A stretch of 48,711 bases of DNA from JBKECA01 sp047973435 (GCA_047973435.1 JBKECA010000120.1:1-48711); one strand, 5' to 3'. Positions 19,312-28,991 are shown, counted from the first letter of the stretch. Numbers and translations: made by a program. Notes: a model not told the origin generated them from the letters alone.

Positions 19312-20697
19312 TTAGAAATGGATCGCTCGGCCGTCGACCGCCAGGGCCGCTTCTTTGACCGCTTCCGCCAGGGTCGGGTGGGCATGGCAGCAACGGGCAA
19401 TGTCTTCGCTGGACGCGCCGAAATTCCTCGCAGTGGCACACTCGGCAATCAACTCTCCCGCGTGCGGCCCAATGATATGCACGCCGAGCACGCGATCGGT
19501 TTGAGCATCGGCCAGCATCTTGACGCGACCATCCGTGGCTCCCCCGGCGCGGGCGCGTCCGTTGGCGATGAACGGAAACACCCCTTTCCTGTAAGCAATT
19601 CCCTGTTCCTGCAGGGCCTCTTCGGTCTTGCCGACCGTCGCGATTTCTGGCTCGGTGTAAACTACCCCCGGAATGGTGTCGTAGTTCATGTGACCCCAGC
19701 CGGCGTACAGTTGCTCAACACAGGCAATCCCTTCTTCCTCGGCTTTGTGTGCCAACATGGCACCGCCAATCACATCACCGACCGCGAAGACCCCTTCCTG
19801 GGTCGTCTCGAAATGAGTCCCAACCGGAATGAAGCCCCGCGAGTTCAACTTGATGTCGCAGGTCTCGAGACCCAGGCCTTCCGTGTTCGGCTTTCTTCCC
19901 ACCGCCACGAGAACGCGATCGCAAGCCATCGAGTCTTTGCCTTCGATCTGCACCTCACAGCCCTTGCGGCTGGTTTTGACGCCGGTCACCTTACAGCCAA
20001 GCTGGAACGAGAGTCCCTGCTTCTTGAAGATCTTGAGCGCATCGGCCGCCGTCTCGCCGTCCATGCCGGGCAGAACGCGATCCAGGTATTCGAGGACTGT
20101 TACCTGACTGCCGAGCCGCCGCCAGACCGTGCCGAGTTCCAATCCGATGTAGCCTGCTCCGATGACCACCAGATGCGGAGGAACGGCTTCAAAGCTGATG
20201 GCTTCCGTGCTGGAGACGACGCGATCGCCGTCAATCTCGATTCCCGGCAAGGACGCGGGGACGCTGCCGGTGGCAATCAGAATCTGTTTGCCGTTCAGCT
20301 CCTGCAGGCCGTCGCTGCCTTCGACCACGACCTGATGCGGGCCGTTCAGGCGTGCGTGCCCCACATAGCGAGTGATTTTGTTCTTCTTGAACAGGCTGTC
20401 GACGCCCCCCGTCAGCGTCTGCACGGCGCGACTCTTTTGTTTCATCATGGTCGGCAGGTCGAGAGAGACCTTGCTGCAGATGATCCCCCGATCCGCCAGA
20501 TGCCCCTGGGCCTGTTCGTACAGATGGCTCGACTCGAGGAGCGATTTCGACGGAATGCACCCTACGCGCAGGCAGGTTCCGCCGAGTGTCTTCTCCCGCT
20601 CGATGCAGGCCACATTCTTCCCCAGTTGGGCGGCGCGAATGGCAGCGACATAGCCGCCGGGGCCGGCGCCAATCACAATCAGGTCATGTTCGGGCAT
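19312..20697 (-). CDS. lpdA: Dihydrolipoyl dehydrogenase (E3)
   Basis: 461 residues from the ATG at 20697 (MPEHDLIVIGAGPGGYVAA); the open frame upstream is not conserved in character. A FAD-binding GAGPGG lies near residue 10, the redox-active disulfide in GGTCLRVGCIPS (C42 and C47), and the second nucleotide-binding loop in VIGAGYIGLELGTVW. The catalytic His-Glu dyad lies in CHAHPTLAEA near the C-terminus. It reoxidises dihydrolipoamide of 2-oxo-acid dehydrogenases or the glycine cleavage system using NAD+. No lipoyl-complex partners are nearby, so the complex it serves is not indicated. Length is normal. Confidence 0.95.
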   Translation of the reverse strand: MPEHDLIVIGAGPGGYVAAIRAAQLGKNVACIEREKTLGGTCLRVGCIPSKSLLESSHLYEQAQGHLADRGIICSKVSLDLPTMMKQKSRAVQTLTGGVDSLFKKNKITRYVGHARLNGPHQVVVEGSDGLQELNGKQILIATGSVPASLPGIEIDGDRVVSSTEAISFEAVPPHLVVIGAGYIGLELGTVWRRLGSQVTVLEYLDRVLPGMDGETAADALKIFKKQGLSFQLGCKVTGVKTSRKGCEVQIEGKDSMACDRVLVAVGRKPNTEGLGLETCDIKLNSRGFIPVGTHFETTQEGVFAVGDVIGGAMLAHKAEEEGIACVEQLYAGWGHMNYDTIPGVVYTEPEIATVGKTEEALQEQGIAYRKGVFPFIANGRARAGGATDGRVKMLADAQTDRVLGVHIIGPHAGELIAECATARNFGASSEDIARCCHAHPTLAEAVKEAALAVDGRAIHF

Positions 20698-20857
20698 GGA
20701 TGTTCTAGTGGTCGAAGCGAGGATTCGATGTCGACGACGCCGGCCGCCGATCGGGGCCACAACGTTCGTGGAGACAGACTAGCACGGTCATCCCCAAAGC
20801 GTTATCGCGGCCGCCGAGATGCCAAAAGTCTGGAATAGGTCCGGCTTCGCATTCGCC

Positions 20858-23800
20858 TCATGGCAACGGCACCTGCTGATCGGATTGCAGGTACTTTACG
20901 AGGTTGCGGATGTCGGTCAGCGACAGATTTCGCAGCAGGCCCTCCGGCATCAGTGAGAGTTTTTTCTGGTCGCGCAACTGGATTTCGTTTCGGGGAACGA
21001 CTATCCGCTCGTTGGCGGTGGCCAAAGTCAGGCCGGCGTCCGTTTCACCAATTACCAGTCCCGAGAGCACGCGACCGGAATCCAGAACGAGGGTTTCCAA
21101 CTGGTAGTCCCTGGCAACGGACGCGTTGGGGTCGAGGATGTTCTCGAGTAGATAGTCGAGATTCCGTCGCTGAGACCCCGTCAGCTCCGGCCCGACTTTC
21201 TGGCCGTCGTCGAACAGCCGGTGGCAGTTGGCGCACAACTTCTTGAAGAGCACCCGTCCGGCTGCGGGATCGCTCTTGGCCAGTATGTCGTCCGCCAGCT
21301 TCGGCTTCAGAGCGTTGATCGCCTTCAGCCGGTCGGCGGGAGTCGAGCGAAGTTCTCCCCACAGTTGGGTCAGTCGCGCGTTGAGAACATCATCACCCAG
21401 GCTGTAGATTTGTCTCACGGTCAATGCGGTCAGGTCGGCTCGCGGGATGGCCTGCGAGGCGACCGCGTCGACGAGTTGAACGGCCCAGTCACGACGAGCC
21501 GACAGCGTCTGCAACACATCCTGTCGTTCGTCAGGAGCAAGCCGAGCGTAACGCTGCAGCAGGATCACAGGGATTAGTCGGTTGTTGAACTCCGCCAGAC
21601 CGCGAATCGCGGCAGAACGCACAGCGTCGTCGTCCAGAAGCGAAATCAGGGTCCCATCCCAATCGTCCAGTTGCCGCCGTGACAGTTCCTGAATGGCGCG
21701 AGTTCGGAGCGGGACGTCCGCCTGTCGGTCGGTCGCTCGCGACTGCAAATCGCGGATGGCGTCCGGATCGCCGTATAACAGCCCCAGGCTGAGGGCCAGT
21801 TCCCGTGTATCGGCATCCCCCTGCATGGAGATGCGCCGGTACACTTTGGGCCAGGGGGGCGGCATCGGCACGTGGCCGCGCGACTGAGCCCCCTCGAATA
21901 GACCCGTCAGCAGGTCTCGCCGCAAGGCACGATCATCGGTCAATTCGATCCGTGCCAGGAGTTCGGAATAGCCCCGATCTGTGGGGCGGATTTCCCCGAT
22001 CCGTCGCGCGATGAGCTGACGGACAAGGGGAATTCTGGCCACCTCAAGAAACTCGACGAACCGAGTCGGATCGACGTCAAACAACGGCGCGATCGCGTAC
22101 CAGTTCATCAGCGGCAGGTTCTGATCGTGAGCATCGTCGGCACGGGCGACGAGCGCCGCCGCCAGCGACCAGCGCTGGTCTTCCTTCAGTCGCTGCAAGC
22201 TGCTTGCCAGATGCAGTCGAACCAGCGGGGTCGACTCGCCGGCCGCCAAGTCGTGGAATTTCGTTCGCGCGATCGGGGGAGGTTCGCGGTCTTCACACAG
22301 AAGTGTGATAGCCCAGGCTTGCAGGTGCTCGTCCGGGTCGGCCAGCAACGTAATCAACTCCCCGTCGCTCAAGGCCGACAGCGCGTGCAGGGTCCACAAG
22401 GCCCGCAGCCGGCGCGTGACATCCGGGTCATCTTGCAGCATTGCCTTCAGCGCGACCGTGACCTTGGACAGGTCCTGTCCCGCCGATTGTCGCTCCTGCA
22501 GTCTCCGTCGGGCGTGCCGTACGAACCAGTCGTTGGGATGCCGCTGCAAATCGACCAGTTGCGAGTTGCTCATTGTCGCAACGTCGAGGCGGCGGGGCTC
22601 AGGAGTGCCGTACGCGATACGGAAGATGCGTCCGGTCTGTCGCTGAGTGTTCTTGACGCTGTGACACTCGCCGGTGTCCGACCAGTCCAGCAGATAGACG
22701 CTGCCATCGGGTCCGTATTGCAGCGTTACCCCCATCATCCACGGGTCTTGTGACCGCAGGATGTCCGGAGCGTGTGATGCAACGTACCCCGAACCCGATC
22801 GCTTGAGAACATCGTTGTTGATCCGCTTTCCATGCAGGTTGTTCAGAAAGACGCTGTTACGATATCCCCGCGGCCAGTTGTCGCCGAGGTAGACCATTGC
22901 ACCGCAATGGGCGTGTCCGCCTCCCGCGACATTCTCGGCATCCGACCCGAGCCCCTCGCGAACGTCCCCTGCTCCGGTGTAATGAAAATGGTCGGCGATG
23001 GTGGCGATTCGCTGGTAGGCGTACCGGCTCGACTCGCGGTCGCGCCATGGCTCGTAATGAGCCCCGGGAATCACATGAAAGAGATGAGGATTGACGCAGT
23101 TGGAGATGAAGGCTTCGCCCCAGTCATCCCAGTCGATCCCCCAGGGATTGGTCGTGCCGTCGCAGTACGGTTCCCAGATGTGCCGCGTGGGATGATAGCG
23201 CCAGACACCGCCGTCAAAGCGGCCCCGGTCCTGCTCGTTCGTGCCGGGGGGGCCGATCGTCGACCAGTTCGTGCGGCCATGCGTGGCGTACAGCCAGCCA
23301 TCCGGTCCCCAGGCAAAGCCATTTGCCAGATTGTGCGAATTGGCATGATTACCGAAGCCGTCCAGCAGCACCTGCGGCGCGGCATCGGGAACATCATTCC
23401 GGTCCCGATCCGGAATGAACAGAAAGTAGGGAGGCGACATGACCCACGCCCCCCCAAAGCCGACTTCGACACCCGTCACGTAGTTGAGCCCTTCAAAAAA
23501 GACCTTCCGCACATCGAAGGTGCCATCGTTGTCGGAGTCTTCGAAGATCAGAATCCGGTCTCGAGGCGGCTTATCCTCAACCGCGCCGACTGCGGACGAC
23601 TCCATCGGCAGCGCGCTACTGTGATGGGGATAGCTGTAAGCCTCGGCAACCCACAGGCGGCCCCGGTCGTCAATGCAGAAACCGATCGGCTGCTGGACAT
23701 CAGGTTCACCGGCGAACAGCGAGACATGAAAGCCCTCCGGGACGATCATCGTCGTGGCCGCAGACAGCGGCGGCAGCGGGGCGGGAGCTTCGTCTGCAGC

Positions 23801-23890
23801 GCAGGCCGTGGACATGCCCCCCTTCGATACCGCCCATGCGGCTGCGAAGAAGCACGCGGTGATTAACAGTCGATCCAGTCGCGACAGCAT
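20858..23890 (-). CDS. PVC-type membrane-bound dehydrogenase with HEAT repeats and c-type heme domain
   Basis: 1,010 residues from the ATG at 23890 (MLSRLDRLLITACFFAAAWA), which starts a good signal peptide; the longer frame to 24064 looks non-coding. Residues about 45-430 form a soluble glucose-dehydrogenase-like propeller with EGFHVSLFAGEPDVQQPIGF, GFAWGPDGWLYATHGRTN and TLQYGPDGSVYLLDWSDTGE. HEAT-like repeats follow. At about residue 885 a planctomycete heme domain has LCANCHRLFDDGQKVGPELT. The family is frequent in Planctomycetota and Verrucomicrobiota; substrates are unknown, sugars or polysaccharides being a guess. It is divergent from the DUF58 gene at 24100. Confidence 0.88.
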   Translation of the reverse strand: MLSRLDRLLITACFFAAAWAVSKGGMSTACAADEAPAPLPPLSAATTMIVPEGFHVSLFAGEPDVQQPIGFCIDDRGRLWVAEAYSYPHHSSALPMESSAVGAVEDKPPRDRILIFEDSDNDGTFDVRKVFFEGLNYVTGVEVGFGGAWVMSPPYFLFIPDRDRNDVPDAAPQVLLDGFGNHANSHNLANGFAWGPDGWLYATHGRTNWSTIGPPGTNEQDRGRFDGGVWRYHPTRHIWEPYCDGTTNPWGIDWDDWGEAFISNCVNPHLFHVIPGAHYEPWRDRESSRYAYQRIATIADHFHYTGAGDVREGLGSDAENVAGGGHAHCGAMVYLGDNWPRGYRNSVFLNNLHGKRINNDVLKRSGSGYVASHAPDILRSQDPWMMGVTLQYGPDGSVYLLDWSDTGECHSVKNTQRQTGRIFRIAYGTPEPRRLDVATMSNSQLVDLQRHPNDWFVRHARRRLQERQSAGQDLSKVTVALKAMLQDDPDVTRRLRALWTLHALSALSDGELITLLADPDEHLQAWAITLLCEDREPPPIARTKFHDLAAGESTPLVRLHLASSLQRLKEDQRWSLAAALVARADDAHDQNLPLMNWYAIAPLFDVDPTRFVEFLEVARIPLVRQLIARRIGEIRPTDRGYSELLARIELTDDRALRRDLLTGLFEGAQSRGHVPMPPPWPKVYRRISMQGDADTRELALSLGLLYGDPDAIRDLQSRATDRQADVPLRTRAIQELSRRQLDDWDGTLISLLDDDAVRSAAIRGLAEFNNRLIPVILLQRYARLAPDERQDVLQTLSARRDWAVQLVDAVASQAIPRADLTALTVRQIYSLGDDVLNARLTQLWGELRSTPADRLKAINALKPKLADDILAKSDPAAGRVLFKKLCANCHRLFDDGQKVGPELTGSQRRNLDYLLENILDPNASVARDYQLETLVLDSGRVLSGLVIGETDAGLTLATANERIVVPRNEIQLRDQKKLSLMPEGLLRNLSLTDIRNLVKYLQSDQQVPLP

Positions 23891-24099
23891 GTTAACCGCA
23901 TCCCGATGGTCACACGGTTCCGGGGCTCGGAACACCTCCGAGCGACCACGAGCATGTCTGACAGGGGACGATTTGTCGAGGGGGGCACTGCGTCTTGTCG
24001 CGGCTGTGCGTGCTATGTCGCGAGTTCTCCTTGAGTTGTGGCGAGGGGGGACATACAACAGCACTGGACCAAATTCCCGTCGAGTTAAAGACCGCTGGC

Positions 24100-24957
24100 A
24101 TGCGTCACGACCCTGAAGTTCTGCACGCGGTGAATCGCTATCAGCTCGGGCTTCCCCGGATGCCAGTGGCGGGGCGATCCGGGGAGCTGATGGGGCGAGG
24201 AACGGGGAGTTCTCTTGAGTTCCAGGAGTATCGCGAGTACATGCCGGGAGACGACATCCGGCATCTCGACTGGGGGGCCTATGCCCGATCCGACACTCTG
24301 ATGGTACGACTGTATCGCGAAGAGATCTCCCCGCGCACGGAGGTGTACCTCGACGCGTCGCGTTCCATGTCGACCGGCGATGGTGCCAAGGCCCGCGTTG
24401 CTAAACAGCTGGCGGCCCTGTTTCTACAGCTCTCCGGCCGACTGGGAGGGCGACCGCAGCTGTATCTCCTCAATGATGAACGTCCCCTGCGGGGCCAGTC
24501 GATGGAGATTCTCGATGCCCTTGGCGACGTTCCCTTGAACGGCTTGTCGGCACTCCCGGACCTGCTGAGCGAGGGCCTGTTGCCGCTAAAGCCGCAAAGC
24601 GTGCGGATCGTCATCAGCGACTTCCTGTTTCCTCATGATCCGGGGCCGGTGATCCGCCGTCTGGCGGGGAACGCGGGTGTGCTGTGGGTAATACAGCTGC
24701 TGACGGACTGGGAGACTTCGCCGACAGAATTGGGGGGTCGCAAACTGATCGACGTGGAGACGGCTGTGGAAGCGGACCTGCTGGTGAATCGTAAAGCGGT
24801 CACAGCCTATAAGGAGCGACTGCTTCGCCTGCAGGAGGGGCTGCTGCGGGAGTGCCGCCGCGTGCATGCCCCGATGGCGGTGCTGACGGCCGATCGGGGA
24901 CTGACCACACTCTGCCGCGACGACCTGTCCGTCGTGGGGATGCTGCGGGCGGGGTGA
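24100..24957 (+). CDS. DUF58 domain protein
   Basis: 285 residues from the ATG at 24100 (MRHDPEVLHAVNRYQLGL). The DUF58 signature is clear: GSSLEFQEYREYMPGDDIRH with LDWGAYARSDTLMVRLYREE directly after, then a von Willebrand A-like core with VYLDASRSMSTGDG. DUF58 proteins usually sit with a MoxR-type AAA+ ATPase and vWA/BatA proteins, but neither is adjacent here. No membrane segments are seen, unlike longer DUF58 proteins. The stop is 2 bp before dispersed repeat copy B. Confidence 0.88.
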   Translation: MRHDPEVLHAVNRYQLGLPRMPVAGRSGELMGRGTGSSLEFQEYREYMPGDDIRHLDWGAYARSDTLMVRLYREEISPRTEVYLDASRSMSTGDGAKARVAKQLAALFLQLSGRLGGRPQLYLLNDERPLRGQSMEILDALGDVPLNGLSALPDLLSEGLLPLKPQSVRIVISDFLFPHDPGPVIRRLAGNAGVLWVIQLLTDWETSPTELGGRKLIDVETAVEADLLVNRKAVTAYKERLLRLQEGLLRECRRVHAPMAVLTADRGLTTLCRDDLSVVGMLRAG

Positions 24958-24959
24958 GT

Positions 24960-25045
24960 TATCCTGCCCGCGGCAACGAGTGAGATGATTCGGACGTTAA
25001 AGCCCCGCGAGGCAAAACGTATCAACATTGGCTGCGTGCGGTATA
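24960..25045 (+). repeat. Dispersed 86-bp inverted-terminal repeat, copy B
   Basis: Ends are TATCCTGCCCGCGG and, on the other strand, TATACCGCACGCAG. The core contains GACGTTAAAGCCCCGCGAGG and AAAACGTATCAAC. It shares about 50 consecutive identical bases with copy C. It begins 2 bp after the DUF58 stop, between that gene and the convergent von Willebrand A gene, so it could be transcribed from both sides. Confidence 0.9.
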
Positions 25046-25095
25046 CGTCCCCAATAATGCACGACGCAGTATGGACCTGGTCGCAGAGACGACTG

Positions 25096-28000
25096 CTACT
25101 GCGCCTGCCGCGCCGGTTGATTACCGTGCACTTGATCGCCAACAGCGACAGGATGACGCAAGTCGGCTTCCAGTATTCGGCAGCGTGCCGTGTCTGGCTG
25201 TACCTGCACGACTTCCAGTAAGGCGGTGTGCGACTGTGGATCGGCGTCGGACTGTTGGGCTGCCGCAGTAACGTCAAAGGTCATTCGCGGCTGGACACCG
25301 CTCTTCGTGCCGCAGTTGATCCAGACACTCTGAGTTGACTCATCCACAAGTACGACTGTGCCCGTGATGACTGCGTCGGCCGCTGACGATGGAGTCAGAG
25401 AGGTCAACCGCTGACGCCACACCGCGGGGGACCCATGCGGATAGGCGGCCTGCCACAGTCGTCGGGCTTGTCGGGCCAGATCAATAAACTCGCTGCGACG
25501 ACTGCCTTCGTCTTCCCCTGTTGCCCCTTCCGCCAGTTCAATGACGAGGTCCCAGTTGCAGTCGGAAGCGTACTGCGAATTCCTGAGCAGCAGGCCGAAT
25601 CCGGTGACGGCGGCGGCGAACTGCAGGTCCTCCGAGCAGCGCTGCGGGTGGTCGTCGAGCGGGAACTCGCGTTTGACGCTCTCCTCGCCATCCGGCTGCT
25701 TGTAGCGAAGCTTGACCGTGAGCAGTTCGCGAGAGTTGAGGGTTGAGGGTTGAGGGTTGGGGGCCACTTCAGTGGAGGTCTTTGCATTTCCATCGCTCAG
25801 GACTCGGGACTCGGGACTCCCCGCATCCTCCAGACTCTCTGCCCCTGGCTGATACTTCAGTGGATCGACCGCCGGTACCGCCTTTGGGGCTACGGGAGAG
25901 AACGGGCTCGTGGGAACGATCTCGTACAACGCGGTCACGGTGTGGCCGGCTCCCATCTCGCCGGCATCGACCTGATCGTTGTTGAAGTCGGCTGCCGCCA
26001 GCGTGCGATTCTCGTAACCAAGTAGCCGGTAGGATGCGACTTTTTCCGGGTTGAATTCGATCTGCAGCTTGACGTCCTTGGCAATGGTGTACAGCAGACC
26101 GGCTAGTTCCTCGATGAAGACCTTGCGGGCTTCGTCCAGATTATCAATGTAGCCGTAATGACCGTTTCCTTTGTCGGCCAGCCCCTCCAGTTTGGAGTCT
26201 TTCAGATTCCCCATCCCGTAGCCGAAGATGCTGAGAAAGAGACCCGAGTCACGTTTCTCTTCGATCAGTCTGACCAGTTCGTCGTCGCTGGAGATGCCGA
26301 CGTTGAAGTCGCCATCGGTGCAGAGGATCACGCGGTTGGCGGCGTCTTTCAGGAAGTGCTTCGCCGCGATGTCATACGCCAGCTGAATCCCTCCGGCCCC
26401 GTTGGTCGAGCCCCCGGCGGAGAGGCTGTGGATGGCGGCTTGAATGGTCTCCCGGTCGCTGCCGGAGGTGCTGTCGAGTTTCAATTCCGCCCGGCCGGCG
26501 TAGGTGACGATGGCGATGCGGTCGTTCTCGCCCAGCTGGTCGACCAGGAGCTGCATCGACTGCTTGACCAGCGGGAGCTTGTTGTTGTTGGACATTGAGC
26601 CGGAGACATCGAGTAGAAAGACCAGCCGCGTGAGTGGTCGTTGACTCCGATCGATTTCTCGTCCCTGCAGGCCGATTCGCACAAGGCGATGCTTGGGAGC
26701 CCAGGGGCACGATGTGGCATCCAGTGTGACGGAGAAAGGATCGTCGTCGACTGGCTGGGGCAGATCGTAGTCGAAGTAATTGACCAGTTCCTCCAGCCGC
26801 ACGGCGTCGGGGGGAGGGAGCTGATTCTGATTCAGGAACCGCCGCACGTTGGAGTAGCTGGCGGTATCGACGTCGAGAGAGAACGTGGACAGAGCGTCTT
26901 CGCCGGTGGGAACAGTGAAGTCATTTTCGTGCACCGGGGCGTACGACTCGGTGCCAACGTCCGCTTGCTCCCGGAACTCAGGTCGTAGCCATCGCCAGTC
27001 CGGGCCATCAGCTGCGCCTCCGCATTGATCGGTCCAGTTCACCTCTGCCGACCGGCACCCGGTGGGCACCTGCGGTCTGGGGGTGTATCCGATTCCGGTG
27101 GCGAGCGCGGGCACTCGGAGAGAGTTGAGTTGTCCGCTGTGCTGATCAATCATCGTCCTCAGTCGAACAGATTGCTCACCTTCCATCAGCCCCTCCCCCG
27201 CCTCACCCACAATGATTCGGGGAGTTACCAACAGCATCGCATCGTACTCCGAAAGACTTTGGTTTGTTGCCGGCTGGGCCCCAAAGCGACTCATTGGTTG
27301 GCCATTGACGACTCCCTGTAATTCGCCCGAGGCCTCACGTTGGCTGTCCGGCTTACCGGGCAATGGGGGGGACGGGTGAGATGATGTAGATGTATCCGGG
27401 TACGCGCCCGGCTTCGGTTTCTGACCCGAAGGTGTCTTGCTCTCCACGAGCGGTCGCGTGAGGTCAAATTCTCGCACGACTTGTGACGCGGGAGGCGACT
27501 TCTCAATCCTCCGGTCCAGAGCGACCCAGCGGCCGCCCAAGAACGTCTGTTGGGGGACGGACCTATCACTCTGATTCTGAGGGGCCGGTTGGGCGGACTG
27601 CTGCATTGCCCTTCGTGCCGGAAACTCATCGCGGGTTGCCTCCAGCGGCGTCTGTTCCTGGCGGACTCCCAAGGCCGAAAGGGAGGATTCGCCATACGTC
27701 CGTTTCCAAATCGCATGCTGTTCTTCGAGGGCGATCTTTTGTTTCAGAAGGCTGACTTCGTCTGCACTCAGCTGTGCCAGATCACGTCCGCTGCCCGCAA
27801 CGGGTTGTCCGTCCGGTCGCCCCTGCAGACTGACAGCGACCCCAATCAACAGGAGCAGGATGACCGCATTGACGAGCATCAGACCGCGGCGATAAGGGGG
27901 GACTCCGCTCTTGGCCGTCGCGGAGGACTTCCGCTGCACGCTGGCGATCGGCAACTCCAGACGCCCTGTCGGTTTGGGCTCCGCCTGCAGCGCGGCGAAC

Positions 28001-28158
28001 AGGTCCGCCGAGGTTGTACGGAGATCTTCGACCACCTGTCGGAGCTCGTCTGAATTGGCCAGAGAGGCCTCGACGGCAGCGGCGTCGGCTGGTTCGAGTT
28101 CCCCCAGCACGTAGGCCGTCAGCCGGGGATCGTCAGGGGTCATAGGAGCATGAGACAT
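25096..28158 (-). CDS. Large von Willebrand A protein with anti-sigma-like N-terminus (YfbK/DUF3520 type)
   Basis: 1,020 residues. The N-terminus (DPRLTAYVLGELEPADAAAV) looks like an anti-sigma cytoplasmic domain, followed by a single transmembrane helix at about 90-110 and a coiled region. A vWA N-terminal domain begins TFSLDVDTASYSNVRRFL, and the MIDAS motif DVSGSMSNNN lies near residue 515. A DUF3520-like region and a C-terminal domain with VWINCGTKSGVQPRMTFDV follow. MLLVTPRIIVGEAGEG before the vWA part recalls planctomycete secretin tails. GGGAGA precedes the ATG. It lies 159 bp after the ECF sigma gene, so it is probably its membrane partner. Heptanucleotide repeats interrupt it at residues about 779-808. 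Confidence 0.87.
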   Translation of the reverse strand: MSHAPMTPDDPRLTAYVLGELEPADAAAVEASLANSDELRQVVEDLRTTSADLFAALQAEPKPTGRLELPIASVQRKSSATAKSGVPPYRRGLMLVNAVILLLLIGVAVSLQGRPDGQPVAGSGRDLAQLSADEVSLLKQKIALEEQHAIWKRTYGESSLSALGVRQEQTPLEATRDEFPARRAMQQSAQPAPQNQSDRSVPQQTFLGGRWVALDRRIEKSPPASQVVREFDLTRPLVESKTPSGQKPKPGAYPDTSTSSHPSPPLPGKPDSQREASGELQGVVNGQPMSRFGAQPATNQSLSEYDAMLLVTPRIIVGEAGEGLMEGEQSVRLRTMIDQHSGQLNSLRVPALATGIGYTPRPQVPTGCRSAEVNWTDQCGGAADGPDWRWLRPEFREQADVGTESYAPVHENDFTVPTGEDALSTFSLDVDTASYSNVRRFLNQNQLPPPDAVRLEELVNYFDYDLPQPVDDDPFSVTLDATSCPWAPKHRLVRIGLQGREIDRSQRPLTRLVFLLDVSGSMSNNNKLPLVKQSMQLLVDQLGENDRIAIVTYAGRAELKLDSTSGSDRETIQAAIHSLSAGGSTNGAGGIQLAYDIAAKHFLKDAANRVILCTDGDFNVGISSDDELVRLIEEKRDSGLFLSIFGYGMGNLKDSKLEGLADKGNGHYGYIDNLDEARKVFIEELAGLLYTIAKDVKLQIEFNPEKVASYRLLGYENRTLAAADFNNDQVDAGEMGAGHTVTALYEIVPTSPFSPVAPKAVPAVDPLKYQPGAESLEDAGSPESRVLSDGNAKTSTEVAPNPQPSTLNSRELLTVKLRYKQPDGEESVKREFPLDDHPQRCSEDLQFAAAVTGFGLLLRNSQYASDCNWDLVIELAEGATGEDEGSRRSEFIDLARQARRLWQAAYPHGSPAVWRQRLTSLTPSSAADAVITGTVVLVDESTQSVWINCGTKSGVQPRMTFDVTAAAQQSDADPQSHTALLEVVQVQPDTARCRILEADLRHPVAVGDQVHGNQPARQAQ
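25735..25820. repeat. Two heptanucleotide tandem repeats inside the vWA gene
   Basis: GTTGAGG occurs three times plus GTTGGGG (25735-25762). After 37 bp, GGACTCG occurs twice plus GGACTCC (25800-25820). On the minus strand they encode NPQPSTLNSR-type and SPESRVLS-type residues in a linker. Seven is not a multiple of three, so gain or loss of one unit would shift the frame of the last ~210-240 codons. Confidence 0.85.
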
Positions 28159-28317
28159 GGTTGTCTCCCAGGCTTTCGGTTGTCAGTGGTGCTGTTACGT
28201 TGAAAGGGGGCTTACGGAACCTCAGGGCCATTCGCTTCGCTGCTGACCCTGCCACCCGGTTGACGGTAGTGGGCACTGCCCCCCCTACCTGCGGGCTCGC
28301 ATCGCGGACCTCGCCAA

Positions 28318-28848
28318 CTAACTCTCGTCCCGTCGGTCACGGCGCTGCATTCGTTCGCGAATCGTTTTGAGTCCCGCGTGGATCAAGAAACCGACGTTCG
28401 ACATGCTCAGGTCCGTCACACCGCTGATCTCTCGATAGGTCAAACCGTGCTGGAGCTTCAGCCGGATGCACTCCTGCTGGTTGGCTGGGAGCCGCTCCAG
28501 TTCGACCAGGATCAGTGTCGTGCATTCCTCGTCCGCGACAGTTTGCCAGGGTTCGGGTTGGCGATGGTCGGCATCCAGAATGCCTGGTTCGGCGAGTGTG
28601 GTCATTCGCGACTCCTTGCGACGCTGGTCAATCGCCTGATTCCGACAGACGGTGTACAGCCATTGGGCCAAGTGCCCGTTAACCTCCGCCCGCGACTCCT
28701 GACAGAGCTTGAGAAACGTCTCCTGCACGGCATCCCGAGCCCGCTCGAAGTCACCGGTAATTCGCTGCGCGTACTGCACCAGCGGTCCTTCGTAACGCCG
28801 AAGGGCCGCCGTCACCCAGTTGCGAGGAGCATGACCGTTTACGGACAT
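28318..28848 (-). CDS. ECF-type RNA polymerase sigma factor
   Basis: 176 residues from the ATG at 28848 (MSVNGHAPRNWVTAALRRYE); an in-frame ATG at 28986 would add 46 residues without sigma character. Region 2 reads YAQRITGDFERARDAVQETF and WLYTVCRNQAIDQRRKESR; region 4 reads LPANQQECIRLKLQHGLTYR with EISGVTDLSMSNVGFLIHAG directly after. It follows the planctomycete pattern of an ECF factor followed by a large membrane protein with an anti-sigma-like N-terminus. No strong ribosome binding site is seen before the chosen ATG. It is divergent from the PSCyt1 gene at 29060; the 159 bp up to the vWA gene hold nothing recognisable. Confidence 0.88.
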   Translation of the reverse strand: MSVNGHAPRNWVTAALRRYEGPLVQYAQRITGDFERARDAVQETFLKLCQESRAEVNGHLAQWLYTVCRNQAIDQRRKESRMTTLAEPGILDADHRQPEPWQTVADEECTTLILVELERLPANQQECIRLKLQHGLTYREISGVTDLSMSNVGFLIHAGLKTIRERMQRRDRRDES

Positions 28849-28974
28849 CGGTCGGACGGGAAGTGAATGAATTCTCCGCCAGCATGACGGACGGGCCAGG
28901 AGGTCCTTAGGTGCAATCTGGAAGGAATTTGGCTGCGGGTGAGGATTCGTGCCTTTTTGCCCGCGGGAAGCATA

Positions 28975-28991
28975 AGGCATTCCCAATGCCT
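28975..28991. promoter_or_regulatory. Palindrome in the divergent sigma/PSCyt1 promoter region
   Basis: AGGCATT-CCC-AATGCCT is a perfect 7-bp inverted repeat in the 211-bp gap between the divergent sigma factor and PSCyt1 genes. A dyad here could be an operator acting on either promoter, or a hairpin in the PSCyt1 leader. No regulator is assigned. Confidence 0.4.

Noticed and set aside
25735..25820. CRISPR-like array
   Set aside because: The units are 7 bp, adjacent without spacers, and lie in a coding sequence; no cas genes are present.
28957..28970. A seventh repeat copy near TTTGCCCGCGGGAAGC
   Set aside because: Only the TGCCCGCGG half of one end is present; neither the core nor the second end follows.
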